Shown: piece by piece, positions 17,771 to 26,245 of the stretch
How the letters are laid out: every line of letters begins with the position of its first letter
How positions within the stretch are numbered: the first letter of the stretch is position 1
Translations under genes and position numbers: made by a program
The notes under the pieces: generated by a model
The model's database searches: none
Told to the model about the DNA's origin: nothing
Seen by the model: only the letters and a program-made list of their open reading frames with translations
Source: an uncultured Faecalibacterium sp.
GTDB lineage: Bacteria > Bacillota > Clostridia > Oscillospirales > Ruminococcaceae
Assembly (NCBI GenBank): GCA_934547065.1
Contig: CAKTEF010000012.1
Span: 1-52,407 of the forward strand
Direction: 5' to 3'
DNA: 52,407 nt

Positions 17771-17799
17771 TTGACAACGAGTAAAGCAAAGCGTACAAT
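17771..17799 (+). promoter_or_regulatory. Promoter of the lipoprotein gene
   Basis: TTGACA (17771-17776), 17-base spacer, TACAAT (17794-17799); the start codon is at 17840. Confidence 0.85.
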
Positions 17800-17839
17800 G
17801 GAAATACGGGTATTCACCTTGAAGGAAAGGAACAAAACA

Positions 17840-18847
17840 ATGAAAAGGAAAGTTGCTTTGGTAGTTGGTACAGCAGTACTGTGTGCAGGAATTCTGGCAG
17901 GATGCGGTTCGTCCGACCCAGTTGACAAGTATCTCCGCTCCTTGGATAAGGATGACAGTGCGGCGGCATCCCAGATTTACAGCGAAGAAATCCAGAAAAG
18001 CGATGAAAGCAAGGACGCTCTGAAAGTCAAGCTGACAGAGCGGGTTGATGCGATTTATGAGGATTTCAAAGCTGGAAATATCACAGCGGATGTGGCAAAA
18101 GAAAAATTGAGCAAATACAAGGACTATGATCCGTCCTCGGTTTATGCGTATACCACGATCAATAAAGTGTCTACGCTTCAAAAATCGAATGAAGCCTATA
18201 AAGATGCAGAAGAAGCAGAAAACGATGGGGACCTTGCAAAGGCAATCACGAATTATAAGAAAGTGATTGAAGATGATCCAAATTATGAAACCGCCCAGGC
18301 AAAAACTTTGCAGCTGAGCGAGACATATGCAGAGACAATGAAAGCACAGGCACAGCAAGCAGCAAATGCAAAAGATTTTGATAGTGCAATTGACACAATC
18401 AGCACGCTGACAAATGTTGTAGGAAATACGGATGAGTTGAAAGCGCTTTCTCAGCAATATGCAGAGCAAAAGAACTATCAGTATGTTAAAGTTGTGTGCA
18501 CGAATAAGGGCACAGTTCCTAAAAACACCAGCAAATGGATTTTTAGTAACTATGTTACCTTTGTCTTTGAACTGACGAATAACAGTGATAAAGCCATCAA
18601 AGGTGTCCAGGGCATCCTCCATATCAGCGACTTGTTTGGCTCGTCAATCATGGATGTAAGATGTGATTTTACAGGGCACACCATTCAGCCGAGCGAAACA
18701 TATACCAATAAAGACTTATCTTATGATGTCAATGAATTTATCGACACGGACATGAAGCTTTATAGTGAAGATTACTCTGATCTGATTTTCGAATATGAGC
18801 CGATAACGATCGTGTTTACAGATGGTACTAGCGTGGTAATGTCTTAA
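17840..18847 (+). CDS. Lipoprotein of unknown function with TPR-like and beta-rich parts
   Basis: 335 aa. The signal peptide ends with lipobox LAGC-G at about residue 22, so it is a membrane-anchored surface protein. Residues 30-110 are charged helices, about 110-200 look like TPR-type helical repeats (EAENDGDLAKAITNYKKVI, then a second AKDFDSAIDTISTLTN), and the last 120 residues look like a beta-sandwich with VTFVFELTNNSDKAIKG. I do not recognise a specific family. Base composition is clearly A+T-richer than the neighbouring operons, suggesting acquisition with the XRE gene. Probably repressed by it. Confidence 0.8.
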   Translation: MKRKVALVVGTAVLCAGILAGCGSSDPVDKYLRSLDKDDSAAASQIYSEEIQKSDESKDALKVKLTERVDAIYEDFKAGNITADVAKEKLSKYKDYDPSSVYAYTTINKVSTLQKSNEAYKDAEEAENDGDLAKAITNYKKVIEDDPNYETAQAKTLQLSETYAETMKAQAQQAANAKDFDSAIDTISTLTNVVGNTDELKALSQQYAEQKNYQYVKVVCTNKGTVPKNTSKWIFSNYVTFVFELTNNSDKAIKGVQGILHISDLFGSSIMDVRCDFTGHTIQPSETYTNKDLSYDVNEFIDTDMKLYSEDYSDLIFEYEPITIVFTDGTSVVMS

Positions 18848-18890
18848 AAAGTTTGGCCTGCTCTTACAGGGGTTAGAACTGAACAAACCG

Positions 18891-18945
18891 GAAAGAGCTT
18901 TCAAAACGAATGCAATTGCAAATGTTTTGAAAGCTCTTTCTATTT
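18891..18945. terminator. Bidirectional terminator-like hairpin
   Basis: Perfect 17-bp stem GAAAGAGCTTTCAAAAC/GTTTTGAAAGCTCTTTC with a 16-base loop between the converging lipoprotein and YfhO-like genes. The U-run is short on both sides. Confidence 0.75.
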
Positions 18946-18971
18946 GGAATATTTGATTTTGCTTGCCTTGC

Positions 18972-21347
18972 TCAGGAACGCCTGCGCTTTTTCCGCCACG
19001 GCACCAGCGCATACACCAGGAACACCGGGAGGGCGGCCAGGGTCACGGCTTTGGCCGGGCGGATGCCGGCGGGCCGGTACACAAAGTCGATCTTCGCATC
19101 CCCGGCGGGGCAGAGCACGGCCATCAGGCCCTCGTCCACTTCCAGGATCTCCGCCTCGCGGCCATTGACGCAGGCGGTAAAGCCGTCGTCGTAGGGCACC
19201 GAGAAGAACACCAGGTTCGCCTTGTCCAGCGTGATCTCGGCGTGGAAGCCGGAGCTTGTCATCCGGAACACCGAGCAGGCGGAGGCCCGGCGGTCGGCGC
19301 AGTCCTGGGTGTAGCGGGCGTAGGTCAGGTCGTTCAGCTCCGCTGCGGGCAGCTCGGTCAGGTACTGGCCGTAGGCGGCCGCGTCCTCGTCGGTCAGCAC
19401 CAGCGCCCGCATCAGAAGGTTCGAGCGGGTGGCGGTGACGGTGTCCTCGTAGCGGTCCTCGGTCAGGTAATATTCATATGTGAAGCCCATGGGGACGTAG
19501 TTCTGGTTCTCGTACAGCACAAAGCCGTCCCGCGTGTCGTAGTACTCCCAGCCCGCGTCGGCCTCGTGCAGAAAGTCCTCCCGATGCTCCGGCGTGGTCA
19601 GCAGATACCGGACGCTGAGCAGGCCGCGTAGCGCGTAGTTGGAAAGCTCCGGCTGGCTGCGCACGTCCCGCTTGACCCCCAGGGCGGGGTAAAAGCGCAG
19701 GATGCTGGGGGCAGCGGTGCTGCCGAAGTATTGCAGGCAGCTCTTGTCCAGCCACAGGCCCAGGTTGTCATGGGTCTTGTAGGTGTCGATCCGCCAGTCG
19801 CCCTCCGGCAGGTCCTCTTTCAGGGCCAGCGCGTTCCGGTAGGTCTCCACCAGGTCGCTGTCGGTGCGCCACTGGCCAAACTTGCCGATGCCGATGTGTA
19901 CGATGCCGAACACGCAGCTGAACGCCAGCACGGCGGCCAGCATCCGGCGGGCAAAGTCTTTGCGCTGCCGTGCGGTGCGGCACAGATACGCATACAGCGC
20001 CAGCCCGCCCAGGCCAAAGCCCAGCACGGCGGCATACTGGCCGGGGTTCTGCAGCACGCCCAGCGTCCAGCGGTCCTCGGCGCTGTCGTGTACGGGCACC
20101 AGCGCAAAGGCCAGGGTGGCCAGCATCAGCCAGCCGACGGTCCGGGCCGCAGGCACCAGCGCGGTGTCCCGGCGTTCCAGCGCCTCCACGGTCATGGCGG
20201 CCAGGATCAGGGTGGGCATGTAGAACCACCGGGCATAGTAGCTGGAATTCAGCGCGTAGAACAGGCTGTTCAGCACCGGCACCAGCGCAAACAGGGCACA
20301 CACGGCCACGATCCGCTTTTTGCTGTCGCCTTTGCGGGCACGCCAGTAGGCCACGGCACCGGCCAGGCTGCACAGGGGCAGATAGGTGGACATGCTGGTC
20401 CACTTGATCACGCCCTCGGACCAGATGGAGGTCATATAGGGGCAGTCCGGCGGCATGATCCAGCTGAACAGGATGGCCAGATACTGCTGGGGCTTGGAAT
20501 AGGTCAGAAAGCCCCACCCGGACGACGGGTCGATGGTGCGGGGGTTCTGCAAAATGGAAAGCACCGCAGGCCAGAGGATCACGGCCCCCAGCGCCACACC
20601 CAGCAGGCTTTCAAAGGCCAGCCGGCCAAAGCGGGGCAGCGTCAGCCGGAACTCCCCGGCCGAAAGCTTGCACAAAAAGTAGATCCCCAAAAACACCACT
20701 TCCCCGATGAAGAAGAAGTAGTTGTTCAGCAGGTTCAGCGCCACAAACAAGGCAAACAGCGCTTTGCGGTCCTCGTACAGAACCTCGTCCAGGGCCCAGA
20801 GCATCCAGGGGAACAGGGCCAGCACGTCGATGAAGTGGTTGAAGAAGATGTTGTACAGCCCCCAGCCGGAAAACGTGTACAGCGCCGCGCCCAGCACGGC
20901 AAAGTTGGGGTCCCGCACATAGCGGCGGAGGTAGAGGTAAGCACCGCCGCCTGCCACCGCAAACTTGAGCACCAGCAGCGGCACCATCAGGTAGGGCAGC
21001 CACTGCTGGGGGAACAGCAGCGAGAACCAGAAAAACGGCGAGCCGTACAGGTAGAACGAGTAGGCGTTCATCGCGCCGCTGCCCAGGTCCGTGGCCCAGG
21101 AGAACGTGTTCTTCACGCCCTGGTACCCGGCGGGGTAGCCCGCGCCCTTCAAAAAACCGTTCATATACTGGTAAAAGCTGATCTGCTGGCTGTTGAAATC
21201 ACCGGCATAGTGGAAAAACCCGCCGTCCAGCAGGTAGAACGGCAAAAAGAGCAGCGCCGCCGTCAGAGCACACAGCCCCACGGTGAGCCAGAACTTGTTC
21301 TGCTTTTGGCCCGGCAGCCGGGGGCGGGAACCAGGAAATGGAGTCAT
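18972..21347 (-). CDS. YfhO-family polytopic membrane protein
   Basis: 791 aa. About a dozen or more hydrophobic segments lie in the first 500 residues, followed by a large extracytoplasmic domain of about 270 residues and a final membrane segment ending in an arginine/lysine tail. The motif YAGDFNSQQISFYQYMNG near residue 45 and the loop FSWATDLGSGAMNAYSFYLY are typical of the YfhO family (GT-C fold, glycosyltransferase-like). Characterised relatives such as Listeria GtlB and Bacillus YfhO decorate teichoic acids with sugars, so wall-polymer glycosylation is the best inference. ATG 21347 is preferred to a GTG three codons earlier because of AGAGGTG spacing. It lies 21 bp after dus. Confidence 0.85.
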   Translation of the reverse strand: MTPFPGSRPRLPGQKQNKFWLTVGLCALTAALLFLPFYLLDGGFFHYAGDFNSQQISFYQYMNGFLKGAGYPAGYQGVKNTFSWATDLGSGAMNAYSFYLYGSPFFWFSLLFPQQWLPYLMVPLLVLKFAVAGGGAYLYLRRYVRDPNFAVLGAALYTFSGWGLYNIFFNHFIDVLALFPWMLWALDEVLYEDRKALFALFVALNLLNNYFFFIGEVVFLGIYFLCKLSAGEFRLTLPRFGRLAFESLLGVALGAVILWPAVLSILQNPRTIDPSSGWGFLTYSKPQQYLAILFSWIMPPDCPYMTSIWSEGVIKWTSMSTYLPLCSLAGAVAYWRARKGDSKKRIVAVCALFALVPVLNSLFYALNSSYYARWFYMPTLILAAMTVEALERRDTALVPAARTVGWLMLATLAFALVPVHDSAEDRWTLGVLQNPGQYAAVLGFGLGGLALYAYLCRTARQRKDFARRMLAAVLAFSCVFGIVHIGIGKFGQWRTDSDLVETYRNALALKEDLPEGDWRIDTYKTHDNLGLWLDKSCLQYFGSTAAPSILRFYPALGVKRDVRSQPELSNYALRGLLSVRYLLTTPEHREDFLHEADAGWEYYDTRDGFVLYENQNYVPMGFTYEYYLTEDRYEDTVTATRSNLLMRALVLTDEDAAAYGQYLTELPAAELNDLTYARYTQDCADRRASACSVFRMTSSGFHAEITLDKANLVFFSVPYDDGFTACVNGREAEILEVDEGLMAVLCPAGDAKIDFVYRPAGIRPAKAVTLAALPVFLVYALVPWRKKRRRS

Positions 21348-21368
21348 ACGGAACACACCTCTTTTCTG

Positions 21369-22388
21369 TTACGGGAACGGGACCTCGCGCGGGGACTCGT
21401 CCTCCGGCTGTGCCCGGCGCTGCTGGTCGAACACGGCCTCGATCAGCCGATCCAGATCCTCCAGATGGGTCAGCTCACAGCAGTAGCGCCGCAGGGCAGC
21501 GGCCCCTTTCAGCCCTTTCATATAGTGCATGGTCTGGGCGCGGGCCTGCGGCATGGCCACGAACTCACCTTTCTGCTCCACCATTTCTTCCACCTGACGG
21601 CGCAGCGCGTTCATCCTGGCCTGCAGGTTCGGCTCTTTGGGGGCGGGGGTGCCCTCCAAGGCGGCGTTCACCCGCTCGAACAGCCAGGGGTCGCCCAGGG
21701 CGGCGCGGGCGATCATCACGCCGTCGCAGCCCGTCTCCTGCACCATCCGCACGGCATCCTCGGCGGTGCGGATGTCGCCGTTGCCCAGCACCGGGATCTT
21801 CACGGCCTGCTTGACGCGGGCAATGATCTCCGGGTCGATGCCGGGGGTGTACATCTGCTCCCGCGTGCGGGCGTGTACGGCCACCAGCACCGCGCCTGCC
21901 TGCTCGCAGGCCCTGGCGCACTCCACGGCGGTCACGTGGTCGGCATCCCAGCCTTTGCGCATCTTGACGGTAACGGGCCGGGAGGTGTGGGCCACCACCT
22001 GCTCCACGATCCGGCCGCACAGATCCGGGTCCAGCATCAGTTTGCTGCCCGCCCCGCCGGATACGATCTTGGGGGCCGGACAGCCCATGTTGATGTCCAG
22101 GAAATCAAAGGCGTAGTCCTCAATGGCCGCCGCCGCCTCCCCCATGATCTGGGGCACCTCGCCGAACAGCTGTACCCCGTAGGGGGCCCCGTTGGGCTCG
22201 GCTTTCAGCAGGCTGACCGTCTTGTGGTCGCGGTAGACCAGCGCCCGGCTGGACACCATCTCGCTTACAGTAAAGCCTGCGCCGTGCTGGGCCATCAGGC
22301 GGCGGGCCGGCGCGTCGGTAAAGCCCGCCATGGGGCCGAACACCGCCCGGTGGGGCAGGGAGATGTTTCCAAGTTTCAAAGGTTCCAT
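21369..22388 (-). CDS. dus: tRNA-dihydrouridine synthase (DusB-like)
   Basis: 339-aa flavoenzyme that reduces uridines in the tRNA D-loop. It has the opening AVFGPMAGFTDAPARRL, the catalytic cysteine in DINMGCPAPKI and flavin-binding GNGDIRTAEDA and GCDGVMIARAALGDPWLF. The start MEPLKLGN has AAGGAG close upstream. The frame is open eight codons further. It is followed directly by the YfhO-like gene on the same strand. Confidence 0.93.
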   Translation of the reverse strand: MEPLKLGNISLPHRAVFGPMAGFTDAPARRLMAQHGAGFTVSEMVSSRALVYRDHKTVSLLKAEPNGAPYGVQLFGEVPQIMGEAAAAIEDYAFDFLDINMGCPAPKIVSGGAGSKLMLDPDLCGRIVEQVVAHTSRPVTVKMRKGWDADHVTAVECARACEQAGAVLVAVHARTREQMYTPGIDPEIIARVKQAVKIPVLGNGDIRTAEDAVRMVQETGCDGVMIARAALGDPWLFERVNAALEGTPAPKEPNLQARMNALRRQVEEMVEQKGEFVAMPQARAQTMHYMKGLKGAAALRRYCCELTHLEDLDRLIEAVFDQQRRAQPEDESPREVPFP

Positions 22389-22405
22389 GTTGCTCCTTGT
22401 TTTGC

Positions 22406-22434
22406 TTGACAAAGCGATGAAAAATTACTATACT
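22406..22434 (+). promoter_or_regulatory. Promoter of the antisense RNA
   Basis: Consensus TTGACA (22406-22411), 17-base spacer, TATACT (22429-22434), pointing at the 3' end of the small toxin-like gene. No protein gene follows. Confidence 0.85.
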
Positions 22435-22440
22435 ACTAAT

Positions 22441-22553
22441 AGAGAAAGCGCTGACTGCAAAATGGTCAGCTCCTCCTCGGCTTAGGTGTCAAAAAGAATG
22501 ACCGCTTGCTTTGTGAGGGCAGAGGCGGTCATTTCTTTTTGCTGTTGGAAATC
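22441..22553 (+). ncRNA. Candidate antisense RNA antitoxin
   Basis: About 110-nt transcript expected from the promoter at 22406. It has a small hairpin GCTGAC/GTCAGC (about 22451-22473) and ends in a strong terminator: AAAAAGAATGACCGC pairing with GCGGTCATTTCTTTTT (about 22486-22550). The last part is complementary to the 3' end of the 33-aa hydrophobic peptide gene on the other strand. This is the arrangement of type I antitoxins such as RatA against TxpA. Confidence 0.65.
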
Positions 22554-22630
22554 GTCCATGTAATCTGAAATGTCACAAAAACTGCACCGCCGATCACGGC
22601 GAGCAGCTGAAGCACTTCACTCAGCGTCAT
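22529..22630 (-). CDS. Small hydrophobic toxin-like peptide (holin-like toxin type)
   Basis: 33 aa, too short for most gene finders. It has a short N-terminal helix, one membrane segment (LLAVIGGAVFVTFQITWTI, about residues 8-26) and the basic tail SNSKKK. That layout matches the putative holin-like/TxpA-type toxins of Firmicutes. The start is chosen from AAGGGGGG nine bases upstream. A promoter at 22761-22789 would give a leader of about 120 nt, typical of type I toxins whose translation is held down by mRNA folding. Confidence 0.7.
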   Translation of the reverse strand: MTLSEVLQLLAVIGGAVFVTFQITWTISNSKKK

Positions 22631-22760
22631 AGAACATCCCCCCTTCCGCATTTGCGTCAGGGGAAGCAAAAAGAAGCCGTTCCCCACGACGCGCAGTCGG
22701 GGAGGAGCGTGACCACCTGCATTTGCAGACAGCGCCTTACAGCCGCAGGGCTGCAAGCAT

Positions 22761-22789
22761 AGTATATCATAACCGGGCACCTTGCACAA
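22761..22789 (-). promoter_or_regulatory. Promoter of the small toxin-like gene
   Basis: Minus-strand TTGTGC (22784-22789), 17-base spacer, TATACT (22761-22766). The -35 is weak and the -10 good. Confidence 0.6.
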
Positions 22790-22813
22790 GCAGGGTGCTT
22801 TTGCTTTTTGAAG

Positions 22814-24142
22814 TTATTCTTCTACGCCGATTTTTGCCAATCCGGCGGCCAGCAGCAGCCCGGCGGGGGCACTGATCCAGCTGGACAGCCAGAAGCCCGA
22901 AAAGCCGATGCGCGGCACCAGCAGCACGCAGGCGGCCAGATTCAGGCCGATCTGCCCAAGGTTTGAGATGAGGTACAGCCCCATCTTCTGCGCTCCGCGC
23001 AGCCGGGCCTCGCACAGATGCTTCTGGGCCACAAACAGGTAGCTGACCGATTCAAACGCCAGCATGGTGCAGCCGTAGGCGGCGGCAGCGGGGTCGGTGG
23101 TGAACAGCCGCAGCAGCGGCACCCGCAGCCCGGTGCAGAGCACGGCCACCCCGGCGGAGTAGATCAGCAGGATGCGCCGCCCGGCCCGCAGGCCCTCCTG
23201 CACCCGGTCAGGCTGCCCGGCGGCGGTGTTCTGCGCGATGAAGAACACCGTGGACTGCACAAAGCCGTACACCGGCATCATGAACAGGCTGGAAAGCTTG
23301 CCTGCGCAGGAAAAGCCCGCAATGGCCTCTACGCCCAGGCCGCTGAGCAGCCCCTGCTTGACGGTGGTGATGATGGTGCCGCTGGCCTGCTGCAGGCTGT
23401 TGGGAGCCGAAAGCCGGAAGATCTCCCTGGCATACCGCAGGCGGAGCATCTCCGGCGAAAACGGGCCGTCCAGCTCGGTGCGGCGCAGATACCACAGCAT
23501 ATAACAGGCCCCGGCCACCTGAGCGGCGGCGGTGGCGGCAGCAGCTCCTGCCACCCCGAACGGCCCCACCAGCACAAGATCCAGCACGATGTTCATGGCG
23601 CTGGTGGCAACAATGACCCGCAGCGGGGTCCTGGAGTTGCCGCAGCCCATCACGCACTCCTTGCTCAGGTCGTAGGGCATCAGGAACGGCAGGCCGATGA
23701 GGTACACCCAGCCATAGAGCACGGCATCGTGCAGGATCTCCGCCGGGGTGTTGATGAACCGCAGCAGGGCGGGCAGGGCATACCAGCCCGCCAGCGTGGT
23801 CACCAGCGCAATGGCTTCGTCCACAAACAAAAGGTTATACAGCAGCTCGGTCATCTCGCGCTTTGTGGCGGTGGGTTTTCCGGCGGCGGCCAGCAGCCCG
23901 CCGCCCAGCTCCATGCCGCCGGAGATGAACAGAAAGATCATCAGCACCGTGGATGCATTGGATACGGCGGCCAGCGCGTCGGCATCCAGCCGCAGGCCGA
24001 TGATCATGGTGTCGGCCACGGAGTAGAACTGGGTGGCTACCATGCTCAGGATGATGGGCAGTGCATATCGCAGCAGCGCCGGGCGCACCGCCCCGGTCAG
24101 CAGGGAATTCGGATCCTGTGTTGATCCGCTCAACGGGATCAC
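22814..24142 (-). CDS. MATE-family efflux transporter
   Basis: 442 aa with twelve hydrophobic segments, the multidrug and toxic compound extrusion fold, exporting drugs or metabolites in exchange for Na+ or H+. Family features are LPIILSMVATQFYSVADTMIIG near residue 28 and PFLMPYDLSKECVMGCGNSRTPL in the middle loop. No ATG lies near the start. GTG 24142 is given; TTG 24133 is equally good, since AAGGTGAT then sits at ideal distance. A mini-frame ATG ACG AAA AGA AGG TGA overlaps the GTG and might couple translation. The substrate is unknown. Confidence 0.88.
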   Translation of the reverse strand: MIPLSGSTQDPNSLLTGAVRPALLRYALPIILSMVATQFYSVADTMIIGLRLDADALAAVSNASTVLMIFLFISGGMELGGGLLAAAGKPTATKREMTELLYNLLFVDEAIALVTTLAGWYALPALLRFINTPAEILHDAVLYGWVYLIGLPFLMPYDLSKECVMGCGNSRTPLRVIVATSAMNIVLDLVLVGPFGVAGAAAATAAAQVAGACYMLWYLRRTELDGPFSPEMLRLRYAREIFRLSAPNSLQQASGTIITTVKQGLLSGLGVEAIAGFSCAGKLSSLFMMPVYGFVQSTVFFIAQNTAAGQPDRVQEGLRAGRRILLIYSAGVAVLCTGLRVPLLRLFTTDPAAAAYGCTMLAFESVSYLFVAQKHLCEARLRGAQKMGLYLISNLGQIGLNLAACVLLVPRIGFSGFWLSSWISAPAGLLLAAGLAKIGVEE

Positions 24143-24165
24143 CTTCTTTTCGTCATAATATTTCT

Positions 24166-24194
24166 ACTATACACGTGGTTGGGAAAATCGTCAA
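24166..24194 (-). promoter_or_regulatory. Promoter of the MATE gene
   Basis: Minus-strand TTGACG (24189-24194), 17-base spacer, TATAGT (24166-24171). Confidence 0.8.
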
Positions 24195-24440
24195 CCGGTC
24201 AGTCCTCGCCCTCTCAGGCGCTCCGCGCCAGCTCTCCCAAAGGGAGAGCCAATGGCGGCTCACGGCTAGCACCTGCTGAATCTGGGATATGCGTTGGCTC
24301 TCCCTTTGGGAGAGCTGCTGAACGAAGTGAAGCTGAGAGGGCGCGGCTCAAGGCCAGCAGGTGCTGAATCTTGGAACTGCGTTGACGGAGAGCGCCAGAA
24401 GAATTACTTTCCCGGCCTGCCCTGCAAAAAATGAAAAAAT
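24195..24440. repeat. Repeat island upstream of the tryptophan T-box
   Basis: Contains CTCTCCCAAAGGGAGAG (about 24233), CTCTCCCTTTGGGAGAG (about 24299) and flanking GCTGAGAGGGC and GTTGACGGAGAG pieces shared with the other islands. No full MITE-like unit and no gene. Confidence 0.75.
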
Positions 24441-24445
24441 TCCTC

Positions 24446-24473
24446 TTGACTTTACGGAAATAAAGCGTATAAT
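24446..24473 (+). promoter_or_regulatory. Promoter of the trpXYZ T-box leader
   Basis: TTGACT (24446-24451), 16-base spacer, TATAAT (24468-24473). Confidence 0.8.
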
Positions 24474-24480
24474 GCAATCA

Positions 24481-24777
24481 AACCGATGAGGCGGAAGAGA
24501 ACCTGCAAGCGCATCTGCAGTGAGTCCGGATGGTGAGAACGGACGATAAGCGGGGCAGAGTTCGTGGGCCGCCGAGGGCCGGGCAAACAGGCAAAGGCCT
24601 TAGTAGCTTGGGACGGAAGCCTCCGTTACAGGGCAGGGGAGTGTTGGCTCTCCGTGAGGGGCTCTTTGCCGTTTCCATCGTGGGAAGCGGGCAGAGCAAG
24701 CAAGGTGGCACCGCAGAATCGTATTTTACCGATCCTGTCCTTGTGGATGAACACACAGGGACAGGGTCGTTTTTTTA
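24481..24777 (+). ncRNA. T-box riboswitch, probable tryptophan specifier
   Basis: Leader with stem I start GATGAGGCGGAAGAG, distal loop GGATGGTGAGAACGG, a likely specifier TGG (24565-24567) in GTTCGTGGGCCG, the T-box AAGGTGGCACCGC (24702-24714), and a terminator pairing GATCCTGTCC with GGGACAGGGTC followed by T7. The TGG reading agrees with the downstream genes, which are the trpXYZ type known to be under Trp T-boxes in Firmicutes. The specifier loop was placed by eye. Confidence 0.88.
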
Positions 24778-24850
24778 TTGCAAAGACCCGTCCCGCAAGG
24801 TGGAGCGGGTCCTGATTTTGCCGCCCGCTCCAGGGAAAGGAGCAGCCATT

Positions 24851-25951
24851 ATGAAACCCATGAACATGATCACCCGCCGCAGCTTCCTCAAGGCCGTTTC
24901 GGCCGCCGCCGTTGTTTCCGCACTGGGCCTGACCGGCTGCGGCTCGTCTGCTTCCGGCACGGCGGCCTCCTCCGCAGCTTCCGGCGCTGCCGCTTCCTCT
25001 GCGGCAGCTTCGGCGGAAGCGGGCCGGAGCTTCAAGGTGGGCATCGTCAACTATGTGGACCATGCATCCCTGAACCAGATCGTGGCCTCGGTGGAGAGCC
25101 GCCTGGATGAGCTGGGCAAGGAAAAGGGCGTGACCTTTGACTACGCTGATTACTACGCCAACGCCCAGGCGGACCAGAGCAACCTGAACCAGATCGGTGC
25201 CGACCTGGTGGCCGACGGGGTGGACGTGATCGTGGCCGTTGCCACCCCCACCGCCGCCACCATGCTGGCCGCTGTGGAAGATACCGACATCCCCGTGGTC
25301 TACTCCGCCGTCACCGACCCCGTTTCCGCCGGTTTTGACGGCGAGGAGAACATCACCGGCACCTCCGATGCCCTGAACACCGATGCCATCATGAACCTGA
25401 TCGTGGCCATGAACCCGGACATCGACACCATCGGCCTGCTGTACGACCTGAGCCAGGATTCCTCCACCCAGGCCATCGCCGATGCCAAGGCATTCTGCGA
25501 CAGCAAGGGCATCAAGTACATTGAAAAGAACGGCACCACCACCGCCGAGGTCCAGATGGCCGCCGAGGCCCTGATCGCCGCCGGTGTCAAGGCCGTGTTC
25601 ACCCCCACCGACAACACCGTGATGACGGCGGAGCTGTCCCTCTACGAGAGCTTCCTGGAAGCCGGTGTGCAGCACTACACCGGTGCCGACAGCTTTGCGT
25701 TGAACGGTGCTTTTGTGGGCTACGGCGTGGACTACGTCCAGCTGGGCGAGGCCACCGCCGACATGGTGTCCGAGCTGCTGTGCGACGGCAAGACCACGGC
25801 GGATCTGCCCTACCGGACCTTTGATAATGGCATCGTGACCATCAACACCGAGTCCTGCGAGGCCCTGGGCCTGGATCTGGCTGCCGTCAAGGAGGCATTC
25901 AAGCCCTACTGCACCGAGATCGTGGAAGTGACCACGCAGGAGAATTTCTAA
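24851..25951 (+). CDS. trpX: ABC transporter substrate-binding lipoprotein, TrpX type
   Basis: 366-aa binding protein of the ABC_sub_bind family (COG2984), predicted to bind tryptophan or a related aromatic. It has a twin-arginine-like start (TRRSFLK), a lipobox ending LTGC-G near residue 31 and an Ala/Ser linker; the mature part starts about residue 55 with FKVGIVNYVDHASLNQIV. Family motifs are ATPTAATMLAAVEDTDIPVVY and YGVDYVQLGEATADM. Start at 24851 with AAAGGAG upstream; the long in-frame extension crosses the T-box and is not coding. The 294-bp gap to trpY is repeat sequence. Confidence 0.88.
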   Translation: MKPMNMITRRSFLKAVSAAAVVSALGLTGCGSSASGTAASSAASGAAASSAAASAEAGRSFKVGIVNYVDHASLNQIVASVESRLDELGKEKGVTFDYADYYANAQADQSNLNQIGADLVADGVDVIVAVATPTAATMLAAVEDTDIPVVYSAVTDPVSAGFDGEENITGTSDALNTDAIMNLIVAMNPDIDTIGLLYDLSQDSSTQAIADAKAFCDSKGIKYIEKNGTTTAEVQMAAEALIAAGVKAVFTPTDNTVMTAELSLYESFLEAGVQHYTGADSFALNGAFVGYGVDYVQLGEATADMVSELLCDGKTTADLPYRTFDNGIVTINTESCEALGLDLAAVKEAFKPYCTEIVEVTTQENF

Positions 25952-26245
25952 GGCCTAAACCGGCAGCAGCCGGATCCAAAGGGTGGGCTGTTCTTCCGTC
26001 CAACCTCTCCGTCAATGCTAACGCATTGCCACCTCCCCTAGTAGGGGAGGCTCTGGCGAAGCGATAAAGTTTTCCGTTCTGCCAAGGGCTCCCCTACAAG
26101 GAAAGACTCCCTCCGGCCGGAGGGAGATGTCGCGCAAGCGACAAAGGGAGGCTAACTGTCGAACGGAGTGAGACTGAGAGGTTGTACGGAGGATGGCCTG
26201 CCCTTTGGGAGCATTGATACATTCTAAATTGAAGGAGCATCTACC
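25952..26245. repeat. Repeat island between trpX and trpY, nested unit
   Basis: Positions 26001-26187 are a diverged MITE-like unit. It starts CAACCTCTCCGTC, keeps one CTCCCCTAGTAGGGGAG palindrome, and ends GACTGAGAGGTTGTAC. In place of the second palindrome it carries the GAAAGACTCCCTCCGGCCGG...AGGGAGG module (26101-26151), so one repeat family has inserted into or replaced the hairpin of another. Confidence 0.8.

Noticed and set aside
22778..22812. Plus-strand terminator GCACCTTGC/GCAGGGTGC followed by a T-rich tail
   Set aside because: The stem is plausible but there is no plus-strand gene ending here; the antisense RNA already ends near 22550. Left unassigned.
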